From Stenotrophomonas sp. 24(2023) (GTDB lineage: Bacteria > Pseudomonadota > Gammaproteobacteria > Xanthomonadales > Xanthomonadaceae), in NCBI RefSeq assembly GCF_030913365.1, contig NZ_CP133160.1:3324001-3388000 (forward strand): DNA of 64,000 bases, written 5' to 3'. Below, one piece after another: positions 47,983-55,377 of the stretch. Below the pieces are notes generated by a model. That model was not told where the DNA came from and searched no databases. It was given only the letters and a program-made list of their open reading frames with translations. The stretch's first letter is position 1, and the number at the start of each line of letters is the position of its first letter. Position numbers and translations under genes: made by a program.

Positions 47983-49212
47983 ATGCGTTCCCATTTGCTC
48001 GCCGCCGCGGTTGTTGCAAGCCTCGGTCTGGTTTCCGCCGACGCCTTCGCAGCCCCCGCCAGCACGGGCGTATCCCAGGCACAGCTGCAGCAGCTGCAGG
48101 CCCAGATCGCGGCGCTGCAGGCCCAGGTACAGCAGTTGCAGAACGATTCGCAGGCGCTGCAGGCGCAGTCCGACGCGCAGTCCGAAGTGAACATCACCCA
48201 GGCCCAGGCCCTGGAAGGTGCGCAGAAGACCCAGACCAGCGTGGACAAGCTGGCCAAGCTGGTCAATGACAACAAGATCGGCGGTCGCATGTTCTTCGAC
48301 CTGACCAACATCGACAAGACCAGCAACGGCAAGGACACCGCCGCCAGCGGCAACGGCCTGGACGTCAAGCGCTTCTACCTCACCGTCGACCACAAGTTCA
48401 ATGACATCTGGTCGGCCAACCTGACCACCGATTTCCAGTACAGCTCGGCGATCGGCAACACCGAACTGTTCGTCAAGAAGGCCTACGTACAGGGCAGCTT
48501 CAACCCGGCCTTCAACCTGCGCGTCGGTGCGGCCGACATGCCGTGGATCCCGTACGTGGAGAAGTTCTACGGCATGCGCTATGTCGAGAACACCCTGACC
48601 GACCGCCTGAAGTACGGCAACTCCTCCGACTGGGGTGTGCATGGCTTCGGCAACCTGGGCAGCGACTTCAACTATGCCGTGTCCGTCGTCAGCGGCAACG
48701 GCTACAAGAACCCGACCCGCAGCAAGGGCATGGACGTGGAAGGCCGCGTGGCCTACACCCCGAACGAGAACTTCGTGGTCGCCGTCGGTGGCTACAGCGG
48801 CAAGCTGGGCAAGGAAACCGACATCCTCGACGCGCAGAACACCTATACCCGCGCCGATGCGATGGTGGCCTACGCCGACAGCAACTTCCGCCTGGGCGGT
48901 GAGTACTTCCAGGCCAAGAACCTCAACAACGTGCTGACCGTGGCCACCGACAAGACCAGCGGCTGGTCGGTCTGGGGCAGCGTGCGCGTGACCGACGGTG
49001 GCATCAACGTGTTCGGTCGTTACGATGACACCGACGTCAGCAAGACCCTGGACCCGACCCTGAGCGACAAGTACTGGAACGTCGGCGTCGAGTTCCCGGT
49101 CATGAAGAACCTGAAGCTGTCCACGGTGTACAAGTACACGCACCTGGCCAATGCGGCCACCAAGGACGACAAGACCAAGGAATTCGGCGTCTGGGGCGAC
49201 CTGTCGTTCTGA
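47983..49212 (+). CDS. OprP/OprO-like phosphate-selective porin
   Basis: A 409-residue outer-membrane porin. A signal peptide (cleavage after DAFA) is followed by a Gln/Leu heptad coiled coil (QAQLQQLQAQIAALQAQVQQLQ) that should form a trimeric periplasmic stalk. The beta-barrel then begins with GGRMFFDLTNID and ends in WGDLSF with the terminal Phe of outer-membrane barrels. Segments such as LRVGAADMPWIPYVEKFYGMRYVE match the OprP/OprO family. Divergent from pstS2 and preceded by a three-half-site Pho box, so it supplies phosphate across the outer membrane in starvation. Confidence 0.9.
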   Translation: MRSHLLAAAVVASLGLVSADAFAAPASTGVSQAQLQQLQAQIAALQAQVQQLQNDSQALQAQSDAQSEVNITQAQALEGAQKTQTSVDKLAKLVNDNKIGGRMFFDLTNIDKTSNGKDTAASGNGLDVKRFYLTVDHKFNDIWSANLTTDFQYSSAIGNTELFVKKAYVQGSFNPAFNLRVGAADMPWIPYVEKFYGMRYVENTLTDRLKYGNSSDWGVHGFGNLGSDFNYAVSVVSGNGYKNPTRSKGMDVEGRVAYTPNENFVVAVGGYSGKLGKETDILDAQNTYTRADAMVAYADSNFRLGGEYFQAKNLNNVLTVATDKTSGWSVWGSVRVTDGGINVFGRYDDTDVSKTLDPTLSDKYWNVGVEFPVMKNLKLSTVYKYTHLANAATKDDKTKEFGVWGDLSF

Positions 49213-49245
49213 TCCGCGGTCGTACCACGTTTGATGCAGTACCGG

Positions 49246-49266
49246 CGGCGGGCCCTGTGCCCGCCG
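49246..49266 (+). terminator. Possible terminator after the porin gene
   Basis: GGCGGGC-CCTGT-GCCCGCC stem with only a short T-rich stretch further on (CTGTTTCC). Confidence 0.5.
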
Positions 49267-49296
49267 TCGCTGTTTCCGCAGGTGCCGGCAGCGGTG

Positions 49297-50010
49297 TCAG
49301 TCTGCGGCCGGGGTCTTGTCCGCGAAGCGGCACAGGTCGGCCACCACGCAGCCCGGGCAATCCGGCTTGCGCGCCTTGCACACATAACGCCCGTGCAGGA
49401 TCAGCCAATGGTGCGCATCCAGCAGGAATTCGGCCGGGATGGCCTTGAGCAGCCCGTCCTCGACCTCGCGCACGTTCTTGCCCGGCGCCAGCCCGGTGCG
49501 GTTGGACACGCGGAAGATATGCGTGTCCACCGCCATCGCCGGCTCGCCGAAGGCGGTGTTGAGCACCACGTTGGCGGTCTTGCGTCCCACGCCGGGCAGC
49601 GCCTCCAGCGCTTCGCGATCGCGCGGCACCTCACCGCCATGGCGCTCCAGCAGCAGGGCGCAGGTGGCGATCACGTTCTTTGCCTTGGCGTTGAACAGGC
49701 CGATGGTGGCGATGTAGCGCTTCAGTCCGTCCTCGCCCAGGGCCAGGATCGCCGCCGGCGTGTTGGCGACCGGGAACAGGCGACGGGTGGCCTTGTTGAC
49801 GCCCACATCGGTGGCCTGCGCCGACAGCGTTACCGCCACCAGCAGCTCGAACGGGGTGCTGTATTCCAGTTCGGTCCTGGGGTGCGGGTTGAGTTCGCGC
49901 AGGCGGGTGAACATCTCCACCACGTCCGCGCGCGGCATGCGTGCCACCCGGCGTGCACGGGGCTTGGCCGCAGCGGTGCCGGCGGCCTTTTTCTTCGTTG
50001 CCGTGGCCAT
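49297..50010 (-). CDS. nth: Endonuclease III
   Basis: DNA glycosylase/AP lyase that removes oxidised pyrimidines. The helix-hairpin-helix and catalytic residues are in LPGVGRKTANVVLNTAFG (Lys) and AVDTHIFRV (Asp). The 4Fe-4S cluster ligands follow C-x6-C-x2-C-x5-C (VCKARKPDCPGCVVADLC). At 237 residues it has an extra basic N-terminal tail (KKKAAGTAAAKPRARR) compared with the 211 of E. coli. Its ATG overlaps the stop of the small gene upstream. Confidence 0.95.
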   Translation of the reverse strand: MATATKKKAAGTAAAKPRARRVARMPRADVVEMFTRLRELNPHPRTELEYSTPFELLVAVTLSAQATDVGVNKATRRLFPVANTPAAILALGEDGLKRYIATIGLFNAKAKNVIATCALLLERHGGEVPRDREALEALPGVGRKTANVVLNTAFGEPAMAVDTHIFRVSNRTGLAPGKNVREVEDGLLKAIPAEFLLDAHHWLILHGRYVCKARKPDCPGCVVADLCRFADKTPAAD

Positions 50011-50360
50011 CAGCTGTCCCTGCCGGCGGCGCGGGCCTTGGCCCGGGCCAGGATGGCGGCAGCGGCGGGGGGCAGTGCCGCCGGCGGGCCGCCGCGTACC
50101 GGGGCCGGGGCGCGGCGCGCATCACGCTCGGCCTCACGGCGGGCCAGGCGCACCGCGCGCGCGCGATAGCGCTCGCGGGCCTGCCAGGCGCGCTGCAGCT
50201 GCAGCTGCGCCTGCAGCAGGCACTGCACCTGCGCGCTGGACAGGGCAGGGCGGGCGTCGTCGCTGGCGCGGTACTCCATCAGGCCGGCCTGCAGGGCACC
50301 ATCGAGGTCGTCTGCCTGGACCCGCGCGAGCAGTTCGGCGGGGTTGGGTCGAGTGGCCAT
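50010..50360 (-). CDS. Small hypothetical protein upstream of nth
   Basis: About 116 residues starting MATRPNPAELLARVQADDLDGALQAGL. It is helical, rich in Ala, Arg and Gln (QAQLQLQRAWQARERYRARAVRLARREAERDARR) and has no membrane segment or signal. I do not recognise the family. It starts five bases after the enoyl-CoA hydratase stop and shares one base with the nth start, so the three genes form a transcription unit. In Rnf-containing bacteria nth follows the Rnf complex genes, but none is visible here. Confidence 0.7.
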   Translation of the reverse strand: MATRPNPAELLARVQADDLDGALQAGLMEYRASDDARPALSSAQVQCLLQAQLQLQRAWQARERYRARAVRLARREAERDARRAPAPVRGGPPAALPPAAAAILARAKARAAGRDS

Positions 50361-50364
50361 CGGC

Positions 50365-51159
50365 TCAGCGGTTCTGGAAGGTGGCGGGGCGGCGCTGCAG
50401 GAAGGCGCTGGTGCCCTCGCGCATGTCCTCGGTGGCGAACAGCAGGCCGAACTGTGCACTCTCGTATTCCAGGCCGGCATCCAGGCTGCATTCGCCACCG
50501 ACGTGGACCGCATCGAGCAGGCCGCGCAGCGCCAGCGGTGCCGACCGCGCCAACTGCGCGGCAATGTCGCCGACGCGGGCGTCCAGCGCATCGGCCGGAA
50601 CGACGTCGTTGACGATGCCCAGCTGCAGTGCACGCTCGGCCGTGATCGGCGCGCCCAGCAGGCACAGCTCCAGCGTGGCCGCGCGGCCGCACAGGCGCAG
50701 CAGGCGCTGGCTGCCGCCGAATCCGGGGATCAGGCCCAGGTTGATTTCCGGCTGGCCGACCTTGGCGGTATCGGCGGCGATGCGCAGGTGGCAGGCCATG
50801 GCCAGTTCCAGGCCACCGCCGAGGGCGAAACCGTTGATCCGGGCAAGCACGGGCTTGGGCATGCGTTCGATCCGGCACATCAGCGCCTGGCCCAGCAGGG
50901 AGAAATCACGTCCCTGAACGGCGCTCAGGCCGTTCATTTCCGCGATGTCCGCGCCGGCCACGAACGCCTTCGGGCCGGCACCGGTGAGCACCACCACGCG
51001 CACGGCCGGGTCGGCGGCGGCGGCCTCGAAGGCATCGGCCAGCGCCTGCAGGGTCGCGGCGTTGAGCGCGTTGAGCTTGTCCGGGCGCTGGACGGTCACG
51101 GTGCGCACGGCACCGTCGTCGGAAACCGAGACAGGGGAGGCGGCAGGGGTGTCGGCCAC
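50365..51159 (-). CDS. Enoyl-CoA hydratase/isomerase family protein
   Basis: Crotonase-fold enzyme of 264 residues. The two oxyanion-hole segments are AFVAGADIAEMNG and NGFALGGGLELAMACHLRIA, and the acid/base glutamates expected of a hydratase are in GGGLELAMAC and QPEINLGLIPGFGG. It probably hydrates 2-enoyl-CoA thioesters in fatty-acid breakdown, but no other beta-oxidation gene is nearby, so substrate is unassigned. First gene of the unit leading to nth. Confidence 0.88.
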   Translation of the reverse strand: MADTPAASPVSVSDDGAVRTVTVQRPDKLNALNAATLQALADAFEAAAADPAVRVVVLTGAGPKAFVAGADIAEMNGLSAVQGRDFSLLGQALMCRIERMPKPVLARINGFALGGGLELAMACHLRIAADTAKVGQPEINLGLIPGFGGSQRLLRLCGRAATLELCLLGAPITAERALQLGIVNDVVPADALDARVGDIAAQLARSAPLALRGLLDAVHVGGECSLDAGLEYESAQFGLLFATEDMREGTSAFLQRRPATFQNR

Positions 51160-51324
51160 GGAAGCTCCTGGAACGTTAAAAATAAGTGATATTGAACTCT
51201 GGGAACGCCCGCCGGTCTTAGCGTGCGTCGTTAGTAGCGGTCTGACGTTGCGGCGGCTATCCTAACCCGTCGCCTCAGGGCGGCGCAGAACGTCCCTGAG
51301 TTACCACCCCTGGAGATAAGTTTG

Positions 51325-52026
51325 ATGAAGTTGCGTTCTATCGCGGTCGCCGTCGCGGCCCTGGCCCTGACGGGCAATGCCTTCGCCCAGGACGTTTCGT
51401 CCGAAAAGGGCAAGCTGAGCTACTACTTCGGTTACGACTACGGCAACAACCTGGCGGAGCTGACCGGTCGCGGTGAGCAGCTGGACATCAACTCGGTGGT
51501 CAAGGGCCTGCAGGATGCCTACGCCAAGAAGCAGCCGGCGATCACCGCCGAGCAGCTGAAGCCGGCCGTGGAAGCTTTCCAGAAGCGTGAGCAGGGCCGT
51601 GCCCAGGCGGCGAAGGCCGAATACGACAAGGCTGCTGCCGACAACAAGACCAAGAGCGACCAGTTCATCGCGCAGAACAAGGCCAAGGCCGGCGTGCAGG
51701 CGCTGCCGAGCGGCGTCCAGTACCGCGTGATCGAAGCCGGCAAGGGCGCCAAGCCGACCCAGGCCAGCACCGTGCAGCTGGAAGTGGCCGGTCCGTTCCC
51801 GTACGGCCAGCGTCCGGAAGAAGCGCGCCCGGCGCAGCAGATTCCGTCGATCAAGGTCAGCGAAGTCGAAATGAAGGCCATGCGCGAGACCCTGCTGCAG
51901 ATGCCGGCCGGTTCGAAGTGGGAAGTCACCCTGCCGCCGGACCAGGCCTACGGTGCCGACCCGCGCACCCCGTTCCCGCCGAACGTGGCTGTGCAGTTCG
52001 AAATCAAGCTGGTCAGCGTCAAGTAA
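51325..52026 (+). CDS. FKBP/Mip-family protein with divergent isomerase domain
   Basis: A 233-residue exported protein (signal MKLRSIAVAVAALALTGNAFA). The N-terminal dimerisation helix typical of FkpA/Mip proteins is present (SYYFGYDYGNNL, INSVVKGLQDAYAKKQPAITAEQ), followed by a long helix and an FKBP-like C-terminal domain. That domain keeps QMPAGSKWEVTLPPDQAYG but lacks the usual YxGxLxDGxxFDSS segment, so prolyl isomerase activity is doubtful while chaperone activity could remain. ATG 51325 follows GGAGAT. It stands alone between divergent and terminator regions. Confidence 0.87.
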   Translation: MKLRSIAVAVAALALTGNAFAQDVSSEKGKLSYYFGYDYGNNLAELTGRGEQLDINSVVKGLQDAYAKKQPAITAEQLKPAVEAFQKREQGRAQAAKAEYDKAAADNKTKSDQFIAQNKAKAGVQALPSGVQYRVIEAGKGAKPTQASTVQLEVAGPFPYGQRPEEARPAQQIPSIKVSEVEMKAMRETLLQMPAGSKWEVTLPPDQAYGADPRTPFPPNVAVQFEIKLVSVK

Positions 52027-52042
52027 TCCAAGCAGTGAAAAC

Positions 52043-52073
52043 AAACGCGCCGGTGGTTTCCACCGGCGCGTTT
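52043..52073 (+). terminator. Terminator after the FKBP-like gene
   Basis: AAACGCGCCGGTG-GTTTC-CACCGGCGCGTTT: 13-pair stem followed by CTGTTT. Confidence 0.88.
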
Positions 52074-52195
52074 CTGTTTCCGCAACCCGCCGCCGAGGCA
52101 GGCCTTCACCGTCGCAATCGCCCGGCCGCTGCCGCACTGTCGCGCCCACTGTCGCAACCGTCCCCAAGACCGGTCATTCGCGCTACTGTTGCAGG

Positions 52196-53008
52196 GTGCA
52201 AACTACGGAAGAACCCGCGCGTGCTGTGGCAAGTCCCTGCATTGGAGTGTGCCAGCTGGACCGCAACCGGCTGTGTACCGGCTGCGGGCGGCATATCGAT
52301 GAGATCGCGCGGTGGTCGTCGATGAGCGACAGCGAGCGCCGCCACATCGTCCAGCGCGTGCTGCCCCTGCGCGAGCAGCTCCAGCAGTCGCTGCGCGGCT
52401 CGCTGGCCGACCATGACCGCCTGTTGCAGGCCCTGCACCCGCTGGCCCAGCCACCGGCCGGCGACGGCTGGAACCGCAGCGAGCTGATCGACCTGTTGCC
52501 CCCTGGCCCGCCGGTGGAAGCGGCGGTGCTGGCCGGCATCGTGCCGCGTGCCGGTGGCGCCCAGGTCATCCTCACCCGGCGTACCGAAACGCTGCGCCAG
52601 CACGGTGGCCAGGTCGGCTTCCCCGGTGGCCGTACCGAACCCGGTGATCGCGATGCCCTGGCCGCAGCGCTGCGCGAAAGCCAGGAGGAAATCGCACTGT
52701 CCTCGACGCAGGTGCAGCCGCTGGGCTACCTGGACCCGTTCGTGACCATCACCGGCTACCGCGTCACCCCGGTGGTGGCGGTGGTCGATCCGGATTTCGT
52801 GGCGGTGCCGCAGCCCAGCGAAGTGGCGGAAGTCTTTGAAGTCCCGCTGGATTACCTGATGTCGCCGGATAGTCTGCGGCAGGTGGAAATCACCCATCGC
52901 GGGCGCGTGCGCCACGTGCTGGAGTACGGCTGGCCCGGCCAGCGCATCTGGGGCGCCACCGCCGCCATCCTCTACAACCTGCGCCGCCGCCTGGAGCACG
53001 TGCAATGA
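52196..53008 (+). CDS. DUF1289 plus NUDIX (CoA pyrophosphatase-like) fusion
   Basis: A roughly 270-residue two-domain protein. Residues 11-60 form a DUF1289 domain with four cysteines (SPCIGVCQLD, CTGCGRHIDEIARW). Residues about 90-260 are a NUDIX hydrolase of the NudL/CoA pyrophosphatase type, with VGFPGGRTEPGDRDALAAALRESQEEI; the last Gly of the Nudix box is Ala here. The start is uncertain because no ATG precedes the DUF1289 domain; a GTG at 52196 is the best fit. It overlaps the sulfurtransferase start by four bases (ATGA). A role in trimming CoA or oxidised CoA is inferred. Confidence 0.84.
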   Translation: MQTTEEPARAVASPCIGVCQLDRNRLCTGCGRHIDEIARWSSMSDSERRHIVQRVLPLREQLQQSLRGSLADHDRLLQALHPLAQPPAGDGWNRSELIDLLPPGPPVEAAVLAGIVPRAGGAQVILTRRTETLRQHGGQVGFPGGRTEPGDRDALAAALRESQEEIALSSTQVQPLGYLDPFVTITGYRVTPVVAVVDPDFVAVPQPSEVAEVFEVPLDYLMSPDSLRQVEITHRGRVRHVLEYGWPGQRIWGATAAILYNLRRRLEHVQ

Positions 53009-53910
53009 GCCTGATCGATCCGCCCTGGACCACGCTTGTCGATGTCGCCACGTTGTCGGCGGCGTTGTCGTCGCCTGCACTGCGCGTGGTCGACGCGCGG
53101 GCGACGGCCAGCACGGCGGTACGCGTGGTCGATGCCCGGTTCTCGCTGGCCGATGCGCAGGCCGGCAGCGGCCAGTACGCCGCCGGCCATCTGCCGGGCG
53201 CGGTGTACGCCGACCTCAACCGCGACCTGGCCGATCTCGACCGCAGTGGCCATGGCCGCCACCCGTTGCCGGACAGCGATGCCTTCGCCGCGACGGTGGG
53301 CCGCTGGGGCATCGCCCCGGAAACGCAGGTGGTGGTCTATGACGGCAGTGATGGCAGCATGGCCGCGGCGCGCCTGTGGTGGCTGCTGCGGTTGCTGGGC
53401 CATACCCGCGTGGCCGTGCTCGATGGCGGCCTGGCGGCCTGGCAGGCCGCCGGCCAGCCGCTGCAGACCGGTCTGCCGCAGGTGCCGGCCCTGCCGCCGT
53501 ACCCGGGACGGTTCGACACCGCCCAGGTGGCCAGCGCCGAGGAGATCAGTGCGCGCCTGAAGCATGCCCCGGGCTGGCTGGTCGACGCGCGCGCCGGCGA
53601 GCGTTTCCGTGGTGAGGTAGAGCCGCTGGACCCGGTGGCCGGGCATGTGCCCGGCGCAGTGAACCGGCCGTTCGCGCTGAACGTGGCCGCCGGCCGCCTG
53701 CGCGATGCGCAGGAACTGCGTGCCGAACTGCAGGCGGTGATCGGTGGCCAGGACCCCGAGCGCGTGGTGCTGATGTGTGGTTCCGGCGTGACCGCCTGCC
53801 ACCTGCTGCTGGCGATGGAAAGCGCCGGCCTGTCCGGTGCGCGCCTGTACGCCGGTTCGTGGAGCGGCTGGGTCAGCGACAGCAGCCGCCCGGTCGCCAC
53901 CGGCGCGTGA
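53005..53910 (+). CDS. sseA: 3-mercaptopyruvate/thiosulfate sulfurtransferase
   Basis: Two-rhodanese-domain enzyme of 301 residues. The catalytic loop is CGSGVTA, the CG(S/T)GV(T/A) form seen in mercaptopyruvate sulfurtransferases. The N-terminal inactive domain contains GHLPGAVYADLNRDL and LRLLGHTRVAVLDGGLAAW. Near residues 27-45 the segment RVVDAR occurs twice, 13 residues apart, an in-frame tandem duplication. It overlaps the NUDIX fusion gene and is co-transcribed with it. Confidence 0.9.
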   Translation: MSLIDPPWTTLVDVATLSAALSSPALRVVDARATASTAVRVVDARFSLADAQAGSGQYAAGHLPGAVYADLNRDLADLDRSGHGRHPLPDSDAFAATVGRWGIAPETQVVVYDGSDGSMAAARLWWLLRLLGHTRVAVLDGGLAAWQAAGQPLQTGLPQVPALPPYPGRFDTAQVASAEEISARLKHAPGWLVDARAGERFRGEVEPLDPVAGHVPGAVNRPFALNVAAGRLRDAQELRAELQAVIGGQDPERVVLMCGSGVTACHLLLAMESAGLSGARLYAGSWSGWVSDSSRPVATGA

Positions 53911-53940
53911 GCCGCGCGGGGGCGGATCGATTCGACCTTC

Positions 53941-53963
53941 ATCCACGCATGGCGTGGATCTAC
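53941..53963. repeat. REP element
   Basis: ATCCACGC/GCGTGGAT with tail CTAC (i.e. GTAG on the minus strand), in the gap between the convergent sulfurtransferase and amidase genes. Confidence 0.9.
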
Positions 53964-54059
53964 CGGAAAAGCCGCTTCCGATCGTTTTGACATTCATCCA
54001 CACCGCCGCGCCAACCCACGACAGCCCGCTTTTGACATTGACGTCGCCCGGCCTGCCGC

Positions 54060-54626
54060 TCATTCCACCGGCTGCAACGGCACCGCCGCCAGAATGCGTG
54101 CCCACGGAAACAGCGGCCCCGGATCACGCTTGCGCGCCACCTGCCGGCCCGGGTCGTCGCTGGCCGGCACCTGCTCCCGGTCCAGCTGGTCATGCCCGGC
54201 GATCTGCTGCAACGACGGGTAGCGTGCCACCAGCGCAAGCAGCAGCTGTTCCAGTGCCTGCAGCTGGGCCTCCGGGTACGGCTCGTCCATGGCCTGGTGG
54301 CGGCTGTCGAACCAGTCCGGGTAGCGCCCGGTGTTGACCAGTTCGATACCCACCGTATGCGCGTTGAGGCCACGCACGTGGTGGGCCACGCGTTCGGGTG
54401 CCACGTACTGCAGCACACTGCCGTCGCGGTCGATGTAGAAGTGGCCGCTGTTGCCGGCGCCGCTGGGGTACAGCACCCGCTCGCCGTACTCGCGGGCCAT
54501 GGCCAGGTCGGGCAGTTCGGTGCAGTGGATGACCACCATCTGCAGCGCCTCGGCGGCACGTTCGGGCAGCAGGTCGTGGTAGGGCAGGGGCTGGACGTGC
54601 AGCCCGGGCAGCGGCAGGGAGGACAT
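54060..54626 (-). CDS. N-acetylmuramoyl-L-alanine amidase (AmpD-like)
   Basis: Amidase_2 zinc enzyme of 188 residues. Zinc and catalytic segments are VVIHCTELP, HHVRGLNAHTVGIELVN and IAGHDQL...ASDDPG. No signal peptide is seen at the chosen ATG (54626), suggesting a cytoplasmic AmpD-type enzyme that recycles anhydromuropeptides; in S. maltophilia, AmpD loss derepresses chromosomal beta-lactamases. Which of the possible amidase paralogues this is cannot be decided. Divergent from the esterase gene with start codons 67 bases apart. Confidence 0.85.
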   Translation of the reverse strand: MSSLPLPGLHVQPLPYHDLLPERAAEALQMVVIHCTELPDLAMAREYGERVLYPSGAGNSGHFYIDRDGSVLQYVAPERVAHHVRGLNAHTVGIELVNTGRYPDWFDSRHQAMDEPYPEAQLQALEQLLLALVARYPSLQQIAGHDQLDREQVPASDDPGRQVARKRDPGPLFPWARILAAVPLQPVE

Positions 54627-54693
54627 GGTGGCGATGCTAGCATTGGCGCATGGACCTTCCTTCTGTTTCCCGCCACCGCGCCGGAGGCCGGGC

Positions 54694-55221
54694 ATGAGCC
54701 GCGGCCACTGCATCCTGTCCCACGGCTTTGAAAGCGGCCCGGACGCCACCAAGGTGACCGCGCTGGCCGAGGTGGCGCAGCGCCTGGGCTGGACCCACGA
54801 ACGCCCCGACTACACCGACCTGGACGCGCTCAGCGCGGTCAGCCGCGTCGGCGACGTGCCGGCGCGCCTGCAGCGCCTGGTCGAGCGCGCGGCCGCCGCA
54901 GCGGCGCAGGGCCCGGTGGTGCTGGCCGGCTCCAGCCTGGGCGCCTACATCTCGGCCATCGCCTCGCTGCAGGTGCCGGTGGCCGGGCTGTTCCTGATGG
55001 TGCCGCCCACCACCATGGGCCCGATGCCGGCCCTGGAGGTCGCCCGGGTGCCCACCAGCATCGTCCATGCCTGGCATGACGAACTGATCCCGGCCGCCGA
55101 TGTCATCGCCTGGGCGCAGCAGCGCTCGCTGCCGCTGCTGCTGGTGGACGATGGCCACCGCCTGTCCAACCACGTGGACGCCTCCGCACAGGCCTTCGCG
55201 CAGCTGCTGCAGCGCCTGTGA
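54694..55221 (+). CDS. YqiA/UPF0227-like alpha/beta-hydrolase
   Basis: A 175-residue alpha/beta-hydrolase. HGFESGP marks the oxyanion region, the nucleophile Ser is in AGSSLGAYIS, an acid follows in HAWHDELIPA, and His in LLVDDGHRLSNHV. The ATG at 54694 has GGAGG seven bases before it. Small esterases of this type act on short acyl esters; the natural substrate is unknown. Confidence 0.85.
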   Translation: MSRGHCILSHGFESGPDATKVTALAEVAQRLGWTHERPDYTDLDALSAVSRVGDVPARLQRLVERAAAAAAQGPVVLAGSSLGAYISAIASLQVPVAGLFLMVPPTTMGPMPALEVARVPTSIVHAWHDELIPAADVIAWAQQRSLPLLLVDDGHRLSNHVDASAQAFAQLLQRL

Positions 55222-55377
55222 GGCCCTGATCGGGCCCGGCCTGCACGGCAGGCCGGCCCGCATTGACTACAATGGCAGCCCCGCCGCCCCCGGCGCGGGC
55301 CTGCCGGCCGTGCCCACGGCCCTCCCTTCCGAATGGCCCGGCTGCCTGCCGTGCCCGACCACCTGCGAACCGATCCC

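Noticed and set aside
49010..49385. Minus-strand open frame overlapping the porin end and nth
   Set aside because: No homology-like features, and both overlapping genes are well supported.
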